This document shows, in pieces, positions 1 through 9,045 of a stretch of DNA of 64,000 nt (its first letter is position 1; the number at the start of each line of letters is the position of its first letter). Location of the stretch: positions 106,576 to 170,575 of the forward strand of contig JAEUTA010000031.1 of the NCBI GenBank assembly GCA_016788205.1, written 5' to 3'. The stretch comes from Flavobacteriales bacterium. GTDB taxonomy: Bacteria; Bacteroidota; Bacteroidia; Flavobacteriales_F; PHOS-HE28. Below the pieces are notes generated by a model. The model did not search any database. It was not told the origin of the DNA and worked only from the letters and a program-made list of their open reading frames with translations. A program made the translations under genes and the position numbers.

Positions 1-1731
1 TTGGGAGCACAAGGTGTACTGAACGCCGGGGCGACGACGAACAGTGATACCAACGTGGACGAGGAAGGAGACCTGCCCACGGCCTGTCCCAGCGATTTCA
101 TGATCAGCGTGACCGCGACGAACGTGGATGATGAGCGGACATTCTCCGGCTATGGCCTCACCACCATCGACGTCGGGGCTCCGGGTGCCAGCGTTCTCAC
201 CACACAGCTCAATGACAACTACGGGACCGCGAGTGGCACCAGTTTCGCCAGCCCGCTCACTGCCGGTGTCATCGGCCTGCTCTATAGCGCACCGTGCGCC
301 AGCATGATGAGCCTTGTGAAGAACGACCCCGCAGCCGGAGCGCTCTACGTCCGCCAGATGCTATTCGATGGTGTTGACCAGGTGGGTAACCTACCCGGAA
401 ATACCGTTACGGGTGGGCGCATCAACGCGGGTAACAGCATGCAGCTGATCATGAACGGCTGTGGACCCTGCCCGGCTCCCTACGGCGTCACCGCGCAAGC
501 CTTGGACATGACCACTACCTACGTTACCTGGAACGCGGTGAACGGCTCACTCTATGATCTGCGCTACAGACAGGCAGGTGCTGCGGAATGGAACATCATA
601 TCCGACATCGCTGAGCCCGGCTACCAATTGCAGGGCATAACGCCTTGCACTCCGTATGAACTGCAGGTGCTCGTACAATGCGACGAAGGCGAGAGCGAGT
701 ACAGCAATCTCTTCACTTGGAACTCCGACGGCTGTTGCACCGCACCCAGCGGACTGGCACAAGGCTTCGTAGGTGCGAACATCATCAATGTGTTCTGGAA
801 CACCGTGCTTGCGTCCAGCGCATACGATCTGCGCTATGCCCCCGATGGCACCGTGGATTTCACCGTTGTGGAGAACCTGACGGGTAGCGCGTACGAGCTA
901 ACGCCGCTGGCACCCTGCTCGCGCTACTCGGTCCAGATACGCTCGCAGTGTGATGGGACCACGACCGAATGGTCCGCATCGGTGACCATGGCCACCAGTG
1001 GTTGCGGAGCGTGCACGGACCTCGCCTATTGTGCGCTGGAGGCGGACAATTCGAATGGCGAGTGGATCAGCCAGGTATCCATCGGCGACATTGACAACAG
1101 CACAGGCAATGATGGCGGCTACGGTGACTATACGACCGTGACCACCGACCTTATGGTGGCCGCTGACCACGCGCTGACGCTGGAACCGGACTACAGTGGG
1201 TTCTCCTTCATGGAATGGTTCGGCGTGTGGATCGATCTGGATCAAAGCGGCGACTTCGATGCGGCCGACGAACGCGTGTTCCTTTCGGCGAGCGGCAGCA
1301 ACGACCCGATCGAGGTCTCGGTGAACATCCCGGAAGAAGCCACGCTAGGTGCTACGCGCATGCGCGTGGTGATGCGCTATGGTGCCGCACCGGAAGGGCC
1401 TTGTGCAGCATACGAATACGGTGAGGTGGAAGACTACTGCGTGACCTTGATCGAGAACCCTGAAGCTGACATCGACGAATTCGGCGTGGCTACCGTGCGC
1501 GTGTACCCACAACCTGCGGACGATGTGATCCAATTCGTGCTACCTACGACGTACAACGCCTCGATCCAGGTGTTCGATGGTACAGGGCGCTTGATCATGC
1601 GACAACCTCTAGCCGGCAATGCCCTTGCGCTGCCGGTGGCAGACCTAGCGAACGGCTTGTACACCTTCCAACTTAAGGCGAACGGCGCGCACCTGTCGAA
1701 TGGTCGTTTCGTGGTAAGCCATACGCGCTGA
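1..1731 (+). CDS. S8 (subtilisin-like) serine peptidase with T9SS sorting domain, 5'-truncated
   Basis: The gene runs in from the left edge, so the signal peptide and the catalytic Asp and His are outside the window. The catalytic serine lies in 'GTSFASP' (about residues 79-85). The usual oxyanion motif 'AAGN' seems to be replaced by 'NAGA' (residues 8-11), as in some T9SS-linked S8 proteins. After the peptidase part come two fibronectin-III-like modules (about 155-335). Next is a 'GEVEDY' module (about 336-485, motif at 'GEVEDYC'), and the last 80 residues form a type-A sorting domain starting near 'VRVYPQPADD'. It is expected to cross the outer membrane by T9SS and act on proteins at or outside the cell surface. 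The substrate is unknown. The TTG at base 1 is not the real start. Confidence 0.88.
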   Translation: MGAQGVLNAGATTNSDTNVDEEGDLPTACPSDFMISVTATNVDDERTFSGYGLTTIDVGAPGASVLTTQLNDNYGTASGTSFASPLTAGVIGLLYSAPCASMMSLVKNDPAAGALYVRQMLFDGVDQVGNLPGNTVTGGRINAGNSMQLIMNGCGPCPAPYGVTAQALDMTTTYVTWNAVNGSLYDLRYRQAGAAEWNIISDIAEPGYQLQGITPCTPYELQVLVQCDEGESEYSNLFTWNSDGCCTAPSGLAQGFVGANIINVFWNTVLASSAYDLRYAPDGTVDFTVVENLTGSAYELTPLAPCSRYSVQIRSQCDGTTTEWSASVTMATSGCGACTDLAYCALEADNSNGEWISQVSIGDIDNSTGNDGGYGDYTTVTTDLMVAADHALTLEPDYSGFSFMEWFGVWIDLDQSGDFDAADERVFLSASGSNDPIEVSVNIPEEATLGATRMRVVMRYGAAPEGPCAAYEYGEVEDYCVTLIENPEADIDEFGVATVRVYPQPADDVIQFVLPTTYNASIQVFDGTGRLIMRQPLAGNALALPVADLANGLYTFQLKANGAHLSNGRFVVSHTR

Positions 1732-1751
1732 AAGCCCAACGGGAGGCCATT

Positions 1752-1759
1752 TAACTTCG
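1752..1759 (+). promoter_or_regulatory. -7-like promoter element TAACTTCG
   Basis: The octamer matches the Bacteroidota -7 pattern TAnnTTTG with C for T at position 7. It lies 7 bases before the ATG of the GT2 gene. No clear TTG is seen at the -33 position. Confidence 0.35.
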
Positions 1760-1766
1760 GCCACCA

Positions 1767-2528
1767 ATGACCGGCATCTCCGCAGTGATCATAACGCGCA
1801 ACGAAGCGCAGAACATCGCGCGTTGCCTCATCTCGCTGAACATGCTGGTGGATGAGGTGATCGTCGTGGATGCAGAAAGCACGGACGACACACAGCGCAT
1901 CGCTACCGACCATGGTGCGCGTGTGGTCATACGCAAATGGACGGACTACTCCGACCAGAAGAACTTCGCCAACGCACAGGCAACGCGGCCCTATATCCTC
2001 TCCATGGATGCCGACGAGGCGATCTCCACCGCGTTACGGACTTCGCTCATGGCCCGCATCGAGCAAGGGTTATCGGGAGCCTATCGTGTCAATCGTCTCA
2101 CCAACTACTGTGGCTCTTGGGTGCACCACGGCGGCTGGTATCCCGACGCCAAGGTGCGGTTGTTCCCGAAAGAGGCAGCGCGCTGGGAAGGCGAGCACGT
2201 GCATGAAGAGTTACGCCTTGCGGATGGGATACCCGTACACCAGCTCCACGGGGATCTGCTGCACTACTCCTACCCTACCCTGCGGTCCCACGAGGAACGT
2301 ATCGAACGGTACAGCGACCTGCACGCCCGCAAGATGTTCGCGGCGGGAAAACGCGCCGGTGCGCTGAAACGCCTGCTCTCTCCTGTCGTGAAGTTCTTCC
2401 AGGGTTATGTGCTTCGGCTCGGCTTCATCGATGGAACGGCCGGTTGGAACATCGCCCGCCTTAGCGCGCGCGCCGTTCGCTTGAAGTACGAGAAACTCGA
2501 TCGCCTGCGCCGTGCTGCGAACGCCTGA
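1767..2528 (+). CDS. Glycosyltransferase family 2, LPS-core (WaaE/KdtX) type
   Basis: A 253-residue GT-A fold enzyme that should transfer a sugar from a nucleotide donor onto LPS core or a related glycan at the cytoplasmic face. The N-terminus 'SAVIITRNEAQNIARCL' is the family-2 opening. The nucleotide-binding 'VVDAESTDDT' (about 33-42) and the metal-binding 'SMDADE' (about 73-78) are present. The segment with 'GGWYPDAKVRLF' (about 116-127) is typical of the WaaE/LgtF branch. The gene overlaps the following GT9 gene by 17 bases, so the two are probably translated together and work on the same glycan. The exact sugar and acceptor cannot be read from the sequence. Confidence 0.85.
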   Translation: MTGISAVIITRNEAQNIARCLISLNMLVDEVIVVDAESTDDTQRIATDHGARVVIRKWTDYSDQKNFANAQATRPYILSMDADEAISTALRTSLMARIEQGLSGAYRVNRLTNYCGSWVHHGGWYPDAKVRLFPKEAARWEGEHVHEELRLADGIPVHQLHGDLLHYSYPTLRSHEERIERYSDLHARKMFAAGKRAGALKRLLSPVVKFFQGYVLRLGFIDGTAGWNIARLSARAVRLKYEKLDRLRRAANA

Positions 2529-3516
2529 GCACATCGTCCTCAGCCGAACGGATAGCATCGGTGACGTGATGCTGACGCTCCCGACCGCTGGCCTGTTGAA
2601 GGAACGCTTCCCCGGTGTGCGCATCACCTTCCTCGGACGCTCCTATACGCGGCCCGTGATCGAACGTTGCGCTCACATCGACAACATCATCACCCTCGAA
2701 GAACTGGAAGCGAAGAAAGCGGTCTCCATATTGGGTGCTTTGAAGGCGGATGCATTGGTGCACGTGTTTCCGAAGAAAGAAGTGGCACGCTGGTCCGCAC
2801 GTGCTGGCATCCCAGCACGGATCGGCACTACGAACCGCCTTTGGCATTGGTATACCTGCACGCATCGTGTCGCCTTCAGTCGGAAAAGGAGTGAGTTACA
2901 CGAGGCACAATTGAACACGAAACTTCTTGCCCCGTTCGGGATCAACGAAGTCCCGTCGCTTTCACAGCTGGCCGCACTCAGCGGGTTCACCGCACCGAAG
3001 AGCAGCGAAGCGACTCGTTCGTGGACCGTTCCCGGACGTCGCACGGTGATCCTGCATCCGGGCTCCAAGGGAAGCGCTGTGGAGTGGGGCTTGGACAATT
3101 TCGCGACGCTGATCCGTTCGCTGAACGCAGGACCGTACACGACCATCGTAACGGGTACCCAGACCGAAGCGGAACACTATCGCACCGTGCTGCCACTGGA
3201 TCACGCGAACACCATCGACGCCGGCGGAAGACTGTCACTGCACGAATTGATCGGCCTCATCGGAGGGAGCGACGCGCTGGTGGCCGCCAGCACAGGTCCG
3301 TTGCACATCGCTGCTGCATGCGGCATCCGCGCCATCGGTCTGTTCTCGCCACGTCGGCCGATCCACCCGGGCCGTTGGGCACCGATCGGGCGTGATGCCC
3401 ACGCGCTCACGTATGATCCCGCTTGTGAGCGATGTGCGGCAGGACAGTCCTGCGACTGCATCCATCGCATCACGCCGAAGCGTGTGTTGGAGCTGATCCA
3501 ATATACTCGTGCTTGA
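2512..3516 (+). CDS. Glycosyltransferase family 9 (ADP-heptose:LPS heptosyltransferase type)
   Basis: A 334-residue GT-B enzyme of the WaaC/WaaF/RfaF family, which moves heptose onto LPS inner core. It opens with 'HIVLSRTDSIGDVMLTLP', the donor-domain start typical of GT9. It carries the C-terminal nucleotide-sugar motif 'ASTGPLHIAAACG' (about 263-275). The start is a GTG inside the end of the GT2 gene; no ATG lies near this point, and the homologous N-terminus fits. The 3' end overlaps the convergent O-antigen ligase gene by 47 bases. A heptose-1-phosphate adenylyltransferase elsewhere in the window (50013-50519) would supply the ADP-heptose donor. The assignment to the family is firm; the acceptor is not known. 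Confidence 0.87.
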   Translation: MLRTPEHIVLSRTDSIGDVMLTLPTAGLLKERFPGVRITFLGRSYTRPVIERCAHIDNIITLEELEAKKAVSILGALKADALVHVFPKKEVARWSARAGIPARIGTTNRLWHWYTCTHRVAFSRKRSELHEAQLNTKLLAPFGINEVPSLSQLAALSGFTAPKSSEATRSWTVPGRRTVILHPGSKGSAVEWGLDNFATLIRSLNAGPYTTIVTGTQTEAEHYRTVLPLDHANTIDAGGRLSLHELIGLIGGSDALVAASTGPLHIAAACGIRAIGLFSPRRPIHPGRWAPIGRDAHALTYDPACERCAAGQSCDCIHRITPKRVLELIQYTRA

Positions 3517-5083
3517 GGTCAAGCGGCGCAGCGTAAACGAACAGCGTGTAGAACAGGCCAAAGAACGTGGCGCCTGCTTGTGTCTCAATGGTATCATCCG
3601 TGAGGCACGAGATGCCGAAGATGATGGCCCACGCGATGAAATGTGTGCTTCGCCATGCTCCAAGACGCCAAGCTGGCCAGCACCACGCGATCAACGACAA
3701 CAGAAGTCCGAAGACACCGAAGCTGATCCATAACGTGAGATACTCGTTGTGTGCGCGGTGGCGCCACTCCTTAGAAAGCGACGACCCCATGCGCTCATAC
3801 TGCGCGTCGAATGCGCGCTGCGTATCACCCGTGCCGACACCGAACGACCAATTCTCCTTCGCGATCGACCAGCCTGCCTTCAAATATTCCAGGCGCATCG
3901 CAACGGAATGACCTTCTGCTTTCCCGTAGGCCTTGTACTGGGCAAGCTCGAACGCCACTTCATCCACACGCTCCCGCCATTCGCTGCGCTGCTCCTGCAC
4001 TGCACTAGGAATGCCGCGCTCGATGGCACGCACCTCATCGTCGCTCAGACCCATCACCCCCACACTGTCCTTGCGCTGTCCCTTTGAGGCCAGAAAACGT
4101 ACCAGTGTGCTCCACATCGGATGGCCGCGTTCATCATTCCCCTGCAAGGAGTGCGTGCTGCGCAGCGGCCATGTGCGCTCCATCTCCCGCCATGCGAGAT
4201 AGGTCCAAACGTGCGTTCCGTTCTCCATCTGCGGGTTGGTCAAGTCGTACGTGTAGTAGTCACCACCCGCAGTACGTTCAACGCTCTCCGCGATCGCAGG
4301 GTCGGGCAGGCGGTAGTTCGCACGAACGAACGAGAGCATCCACACCACGCCCGTGGCGGGGATCAACAGCATGGCCACCCTGATCAGCGATGACCACGGT
4401 CTCTTCAGACCAGCCGCCATGCGCCAGATTGCGACTACAGCGATGGCTCCGAGCATGAAGAACCCCTGCAGGCTCCCTAGTTCATTGATGAAGTACAGCG
4501 CCCAACACGCCATCGCATATCCTGCTAGTCGCAGGGATCTCGGTGCTGAACGGTCGATGACGAATACAACAACGGCGAGGCACAACAGCATGCTCAACCG
4601 TATATGACTGATGAACACCGACAGCGATCGGTAATCCATGGCGTCGCCTTTGGTGAGCAGCAGGCAGGCGAATGTGCTGGCGACAACGCTCCACGCACCA
4701 AGCAGCAGCATCGTATCGAACGCCTTGCGTTGAAGTCGCGGGGCCGTTGCCAGCGCGGGACCGAAGGACAACACCGGGAGAAGGATCCGCAGCAGGTCCA
4801 TGCCCCACTTCAGGTCATCCGTCCAAACGAGACCGATGATGTGCAGGAAGTAGAACGAGAGGAAGACCAGCGAAGGAGCCCACGTGAATGCCCGCCGGAA
4901 ACGCTGAACGATGTCCTTGCGCACGATACCCTCGACGAGCCAGTTTGCCACGAGCAGCATCTGAGCCACGCTGAGGATGGCAGTGCTCCATGGCAACATG
5001 ATGGCGCACAGGGCCAGAGCGCCCACATGCACGACCCGGAATACATCGTGGCCCCGCAACAGGCCCGATGATGCCACCGTCAT
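3470..5083 (-). CDS. O-antigen ligase family membrane protein (WaaL/Wzy_C)
   Basis: A 537-residue protein with about ten hydrophobic segments and one long periplasmic loop (about 230-420). Just after the loop is 'HRAHNEYLTLWISFGVFG' (about 445-462), the conserved family motif with the catalytic-type His. Such proteins ligate O-antigen to lipid A-core, or polymerise it, on the periplasmic side of the inner membrane. The start codon is 6 bases after the stop of the S41 peptidase gene, so it is the last gene of the rnpA run. Its 3' end overlaps the GT9 gene tail to tail. A Wzy-type polymerase role is an alternative; sequence alone does not separate the two. Confidence 0.8.
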   Translation of the reverse strand: MTVASSGLLRGHDVFRVVHVGALALCAIMLPWSTAILSVAQMLLVANWLVEGIVRKDIVQRFRRAFTWAPSLVFLSFYFLHIIGLVWTDDLKWGMDLLRILLPVLSFGPALATAPRLQRKAFDTMLLLGAWSVVASTFACLLLTKGDAMDYRSLSVFISHIRLSMLLCLAVVVFVIDRSAPRSLRLAGYAMACWALYFINELGSLQGFFMLGAIAVVAIWRMAAGLKRPWSSLIRVAMLLIPATGVVWMLSFVRANYRLPDPAIAESVERTAGGDYYTYDLTNPQMENGTHVWTYLAWREMERTWPLRSTHSLQGNDERGHPMWSTLVRFLASKGQRKDSVGVMGLSDDEVRAIERGIPSAVQEQRSEWRERVDEVAFELAQYKAYGKAEGHSVAMRLEYLKAGWSIAKENWSFGVGTGDTQRAFDAQYERMGSSLSKEWRHRAHNEYLTLWISFGVFGLLLSLIAWCWPAWRLGAWRSTHFIAWAIIFGISCLTDDTIETQAGATFFGLFYTLFVYAAPLDLKHEYIGSAPTHASA

Positions 5084-5089
5084 CCGTAC

Positions 5090-6772
5090 TTATTTGCCGG
5101 ACTTGATGGTGGTGAGCACCTCGTTGTAGCGCGGCCCGTTGAGGATCTCGATGGCGGACTTTACACCAGGGTCCGTGGCCAAACTGGCTTTGGCACGACC
5201 CGTTTGGTGGTAATAACGGCCGACGATCTCACTCTTCAAAACCTCCTCGATGTCGCTGCGGAAGCGCGTGAGCTCCTCCGTGCGGTCCGGTGCAAGCTCG
5301 GCGTGCAGCGCATCGAGTTGTGCTTTAGCATGGTCGTAGTAGCGCTCCTTCTTGGCAGCTTCCTCCAGCTTCTTGAACGCTTCGAGGCTTTCGGTATCGT
5401 AGGAGAAGTTCTTGTCCTTGACGAAGTCCACGAACTCTTGATAAAGAGCATCGCTGATCTTGAATTCCTCCGCCGGAGCGATCTCGGGGTGTGACAAGCG
5501 ATACTTGGTGGCGAAATCGAAGAACAGGTCCTTGCTATACAAGCCCCCAACCACTTTCGCCAGCTCCGGATCCATCACCTCCACATCGGGAAGGATACCG
5601 CGTCCATCATAGACAGGGCGGCCATTCCGGGTCTTGAACTCGGCGATGGCCTCTTCCTTCACCTCGTGCACCACACCCGCGCTGTCGCGTTGCCCGTAGT
5701 CCAGTTTCTGGATGCAACGCCCGCTGGGGATGTAATACTTGGCCACGGTCACCTTCAACTTGCTGTTGTAGTATAGATCGCGTGTTTGTTGTACCAGGCC
5801 CTTTCCATAGGTCCGCTCTCCCACCACTACCCCACGATCAAGGTCCTGCAAAGCCCCACACACGATCTCGCTGGCACTAGCACTCTGTCCGTCGACCAGG
5901 ATCACGAGCGGGATGGCCGCGTCCACTGGTTCGCTCAAGGTCTTGTACGTCTTGTCCCACTCGGGTATCTTCCCCTTGGTCTCCACCACGAGCTCGTTCT
6001 TCGGCACGAAGAGGTTGACGATGTTCACGGCCTCGCGCAGCAGACCACCACCATTGCCCCGCAGATCCAGTACGAGTTTCGTCGCTCCCTGGTCCTTCAG
6101 CTCCTTCATGCCGTTGCGCACCTCCTGACCGGCCGTCTGGGTAAAGCTATTGAGCTTGATGTAACCGACCTTGTTCGCCGGATCGATCATGCCCTTGTAA
6201 GGCACATCGGGGATCTTGATCTCTTCACGGGTGAGCGAATGCGTGACGGGCTCCATGCCCTGGCGCTGGGTGATCACTTTCACCACACTGCCGGCCTGAC
6301 CCTTCAACAGTTTGCTCACCTCATCCGTCTCCATACCAGCGATCCTGCGGCCGTCCACTTCCACGATCTCGTCACCGGCCCAGATGCCGGCTTTCATGGC
6401 AGGATAGCCTTCGTACGGGTCGCTCACGTACACTTTGTCGTTGGAACGCTTGATCAACGCACCGATGCCTCCGTACTGGCCGGTGGTCATGAAGCGGTAA
6501 TCCTCCATGTCGCTTTCCGGGATGTACTGGGTGTACGGATCCAGCGAATTGAGCATCGCGTCTATGCCGGTCTTCATGAGCTTACCCGGCTGCGTGTCGT
6601 CCACGTAGTAGATGTTCAGCTCCTTGTACAGTTCGGTGAAGATCTCCAGGTTCTTGCTGATCTCGAAATAGCTGTCGCCAGCGGAGATCGTCAACGCACC
6701 ACCTCCAACGATGGTGGCACCGATGAGCGCCAGTTTCCACTTGGGGGTGCGGGAGTTGTTCTGCTTATCCAT
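5090..6772 (-). CDS. S41 family C-terminal processing peptidase with PDZ domain
   Basis: A 560-residue periplasmic serine protease of the CtpA/Prc type. A short charged N-terminus is followed by a membrane anchor or signal ('[19 protein letters not shown]'). The N-terminal helical region contains '[12 protein letters not shown]', and a PDZ domain follows with '[10 protein letters not shown]' at its start (about 95-180). The catalytic serine is in '[15 protein letters not shown]' and the general-base Lys in 'YGKGLVQQT'. I chose the ATG at 6772, which gives the usual family N-terminus. A longer open frame to 6898 would run back through yidD. The start overlaps yidD by 8 bases. A C-terminal extension of about 150 residues is common in Bacteroidota homologs. 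A second S41 peptidase lies at 40432-42045. Confidence 0.9.
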   Translation of the reverse strand: MDKQNNSRTPKWKLALIGATIVGGGALTISAGDSYFEISKNLEIFTELYKELNIYYVDDTQPGKLMKTGIDAMLNSLDPYTQYIPESDMEDYRFMTTGQYGGIGALIKRSNDKVYVSDPYEGYPAMKAGIWAGDEIVEVDGRRIAGMETDEVSKLLKGQAGSVVKVITQRQGMEPVTHSLTREEIKIPDVPYKGMIDPANKVGYIKLNSFTQTAGQEVRNGMKELKDQGATKLVLDLRGNGGGLLREAVNIVNLFVPKNELVVETKGKIPEWDKTYKTLSEPVDAAIPLVILVDGQSASASEIVCGALQDLDRGVVVGERTYGKGLVQQTRDLYYNSKLKVTVAKYYIPSGRCIQKLDYGQRDSAGVVHEVKEEAIAEFKTRNGRPVYDGRGILPDVEVMDPELAKVVGGLYSKDLFFDFATKYRLSHPEIAPAEEFKISDALYQEFVDFVKDKNFSYDTESLEAFKKLEEAAKKERYYDHAKAQLDALHAELAPDRTEELTRFRSDIEEVLKSEIVGRYYHQTGRAKASLATDPGVKSAIEILNGPRYNEVLTTIKSGK

Positions 6773-7007
6773 GTTTCTTCGGAGCTTGAGGGACGGGATC
6801 GTGGCCATGACCGCCCCAGGGATGACAAGATAGGATGCGCTTGAGGGTGAGGTAGCCCCCGCGGAACGCTCCATGCGTGCGCAGCGCTTCCAAGCCATAT
6901 TCGGAACAGGAAGGTGTGTAGCGGCAGGCGCCTGGCAACAGCGGCGAGAGGGTGTACCGGTACAAGTGCACCAGCCCGATCAAGGGTAACGCCAGGATCC
7001 TACGCAT
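6765..7007 (-). CDS. yidD: Membrane protein insertion efficiency factor YidD
   Basis: An 80-residue amphipathic inner-membrane-associated protein thought to help YidC insert membrane proteins. The family signature is clear: '[18 protein letters not shown]' and the cysteine motif '[11 protein letters not shown]', then a '[12 protein letters not shown]' ending. It overlaps rnpA by 8 bases and the S41 peptidase gene by 8 bases, so translation is probably coupled along the run. The rnpA-yidD order is widely conserved in bacteria. YidC itself is not in the window. Confidence 0.95.
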   Translation of the reverse strand: MRRILALPLIGLVHLYRYTLSPLLPGACRYTPSCSEYGLEALRTHGAFRGGYLTLKRILSCHPWGGHGHDPVPQAPKKHG

Positions 7008-7383
7008 GCTTCTCCATCCAACGGTCCAGCGACCTCGTTATTTTCAACTGTGTCTCGGCCAGGGTGAGCGGTTCTTTCGCCTGGTAGATGAAGAGCCATG
7101 CACATTGCTTGCCAGCCTCGTTCAAGCGCTGGTGATAAGCATGCTTGTTGAGGCGGTAGGCTTCGCGCAACAGGCGGCGCATACGGTTGCGATGCACGGC
7201 CAGCTTCATGTACCGCTTCGGTATGGCGAAGGCCACTTGGGCTGGTGCTTCCGTTGGCAGGTCGATGATCTTCCCCACGAGCTTCAAGGGCGTTTCATGC
7301 ACGGAACGGCCCGTTGAGACCACCTCCTGGATGCTCAGGCGGCCGGTCAGGTGTTCGTGCTTGTTGAAAGTAGCCCGCTCCAT
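7000..7383 (-). CDS. rnpA: Ribonuclease P protein component
   Basis: The 127-residue basic protein subunit of RNase P, which trims 5' leaders from pre-tRNA together with the RNase P RNA. The hallmark motif '[14 protein letters not shown]' (about 64-77) is the RNR box that contacts the RNA. The length fits the family. It sits between hemD (53-base gap) and yidD (8-base overlap). The usual partner rpmH is not upstream; instead the gene is embedded in a DUF4271-hemD run, an arrangement I associate with Flavobacteriales. Confidence 0.95.
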   Translation of the reverse strand: MERATFNKHEHLTGRLSIQEVVSTGRSVHETPLKLVGKIIDLPTEAPAQVAFAIPKRYMKLAVHRNRMRRLLREAYRLNKHAYHQRLNEAGKQCAWLFIYQAKEPLTLAETQLKITRSLDRWMEKHA

Positions 7384-7436
7384 GGTTCAAGGGCGGAAGG
7401 ATAACGACGGACGGTTGACCAAGTGACGCAAGGCGG

Positions 7437-8186
7437 TCACTTCTTCTTGGCCTCCCGCTTGATGAAGAGTTCCATGGCTCCCGTCATGCTCGGAGCTTCG
7501 GGCAGCGGAGCTTCCAGATCAAGGCGCAGCCCCCCATCGCGCACCGCCTTGGCCGTGGTGGGGCCGAACGCCGCGATGAACACACCGTTCTGCTTGAACT
7601 TGGGGAAGTTCTTCTTCAAACTCTCGATGCCACCGGGACTGAAGAACACGAGCATGTCGTACTTCAGGTCCTTGATGTCGCTGAGGTCGCTGGCCACCGT
7701 GCGGTAGAACACGGCATTGGTATAGGTCACGTTCGCCTTATCCAGCAGTGTGGGTATTTCCCCTTTCTGGATATCGCTACCGGGTACCAAGAACTTCTCC
7801 TCCTTGTGCTTCTTGATCACGTCCATCAGATCACCGAAGGTCTGCTTGCCGATGAACACCTTGCGCTTGCGGTACACGATGTATTTCTGCACGTAATACG
7901 CAACGCTCTCGCTCACGCAGAAATACTTCATCGTTTCCGGCACGGTGAGGCGCAGCTCTTTGCACATGCGGAAGAAGTGGTCCACGGCGTTCCGGCTTGT
8001 GAGCACGATGGCGGTATGGTCCAGGATGTTGATACGTTCCTGCCGGAAATCCTGGGCGGGAACCGCCTCCACTTTGATGAATGGACGGAAGTCGATCTTC
8101 AGCGCATACTTCTTCGCCAACTCATGGTACGGCGACTTCTCATCCGTGGGAGCGGGCTGCGAAACGAGGATGGTCTTGATCTTCAA
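7437..8186 (-). CDS. hemD: Uroporphyrinogen-III synthase
   Basis: A 249-residue cytoplasmic enzyme that closes hydroxymethylbilane to uroporphyrinogen III in heme synthesis. HemD sequences are poorly conserved, but the two-lobe pattern fits. 'AIVLTSRNAVDHFF' (about 59-72) matches the first-lobe motif. 'DMLVFFSPGGIESL' and 'FIAAFGPTTAKAV' match the second lobe (the 'FTSPSxV...IGxxTA' region). The highly basic, Lys-rich character and position next to DUF4271 are typical of Bacteroidota HemD. The start is 11 bases after the DUF4271 stop, so the two are cotranscribed. Confidence 0.85.
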   Translation of the reverse strand: MKIKTILVSQPAPTDEKSPYHELAKKYALKIDFRPFIKVEAVPAQDFRQERINILDHTAIVLTSRNAVDHFFRMCKELRLTVPETMKYFCVSESVAYYVQKYIVYRKRKVFIGKQTFGDLMDVIKKHKEEKFLVPGSDIQKGEIPTLLDKANVTYTNAVFYRTVASDLSDIKDLKYDMLVFFSPGGIESLKKNFPKFKQNGVFIAAFGPTTAKAVRDGGLRLDLEAPLPEAPSMTGAMELFIKREAKKK

Positions 8187-8197
8187 GGCCGATCAGC

Positions 8198-8887
8198 TTA
8201 GATGTGGGACAGCAGAGAAGGGGTGTTTCGCCAGTGTTGGATGCCCAGCAGGATGGGCATCAATTCGGCGGCGCAAAAGTAAAGAATAATGTAGCGGAGC
8301 GGGATGCCCTCCCCCACCCCGATCCAGGCACCCCGTATCCAGCGGTATAAGAGCAGCACCACGACCAGGCTCCAGCCTACCATTAACGCGCCCGGCCGCC
8401 AAGCGGAACGATAGGCTACGAATACCACCACCGGTAACAACACCACCCCTGCCAGAATGAAGATGAGGAAGCCCGTGTAGAGGTATTCGTCCGCCCCCTG
8501 GGTAGAACGCATCAACGCACCAACGATGCGGAGCAGCACGTAGTTGCCCAGTACCACGCCGATCACCACCATGGCCAGCACGGGGAACACCGAAGACGCT
8601 CCGCTAACCGTCATGAACTGCCAGCCGAACAGCGCCAGAACCGTAGTGCCCACCAGCAACAAGCCTAGGAAGGCACGGTCCTGAAGGTCCATTTCCTCAC
8701 GCAAGGCCTGCTTGCCCAGCCGCATGCGGAACATCGATTGCCCCAGCAAGCGCCATTTGCGTGGGGAGTTCACATTGATCAACGCCAGCAGCAATAGCAT
8801 GGCCAGCAGTACAACGGTGACCCATTCCGCGTTCAAGGGATCCACGGCGCGCGGGAGGTCGTGTGCAGCTTCGGTGGTCAGGCCCAT
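8198..8887 (-). CDS. DUF4271 integral membrane protein
   Basis: A 229-residue protein with six or seven hydrophobic segments and a short C-terminal tail ('QHWRNTPSLLSHI'). It resembles the DUF4271 family, a Bacteroidota membrane protein of unknown function usually coded just before hemD, as here. The ATG at 8887 follows a good -7 element (minus strand, 8902-8895). An upstream in-frame start at 8983 would add a non-hydrophobic stretch that overlaps the divergent promoter region, so I rejected it. The constant link to hemD suggests a role connected to heme or the envelope, but this is only context. Confidence 0.75.
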   Translation of the reverse strand: MGLTTEAAHDLPRAVDPLNAEWVTVVLLAMLLLLALINVNSPRKWRLLGQSMFRMRLGKQALREEMDLQDRAFLGLLLVGTTVLALFGWQFMTVSGASSVFPVLAMVVIGVVLGNYVLLRIVGALMRSTQGADEYLYTGFLIFILAGVVLLPVVVFVAYRSAWRPGALMVGWSLVVVLLLYRWIRGAWIGVGEGIPLRYIILYFCAAELMPILLGIQHWRNTPSLLSHI

Positions 8888-8894
8888 CGGATCG

Positions 8895-8902
8895 CGAAAG
8901 TA
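8895..8902 (-). promoter_or_regulatory. -7-like element TACTTTCG for the DUF4271-hemD run
   Basis: Read on the minus strand this matches TAnnTTTG with C at position 7. It lies 7 bases before the DUF4271 ATG. It forms a divergent pair with the plus-strand element at 8939-8946. Confidence 0.45.
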
Positions 8903-8938
8903 GCGGCATACCGGCCGCCAGCGCCCGAGGGGCTTTCC

Positions 8939-8946
8939 TACTTTTG
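8939..8946 (+). promoter_or_regulatory. -7 element TACTTTTG for the acyl-CoA dehydrogenase gene
   Basis: An exact match to TAnnTTTG. It lies 99 bases before the ATG at 9046, which would give a leader of roughly 90 bases. No convincing TTG at -33 was seen. Confidence 0.45.
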
Positions 8947-9045
8947 CACCGCGAACGCCGGAACAACAGATTGCGTTCAACACCCCCTCCGCAACAGTTG
9001 ACGGAGGACGACCTAACGCCTCCGCCTAGCCGCGGCCACTACAGT

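Noticed and set aside
5786-6844. A 352-codon plus-strand open frame opposite the first S41 peptidase gene
   Set aside because: The His- and Leu-rich product is typical of antisense frames, and the S41 motifs on the other strand are firm.
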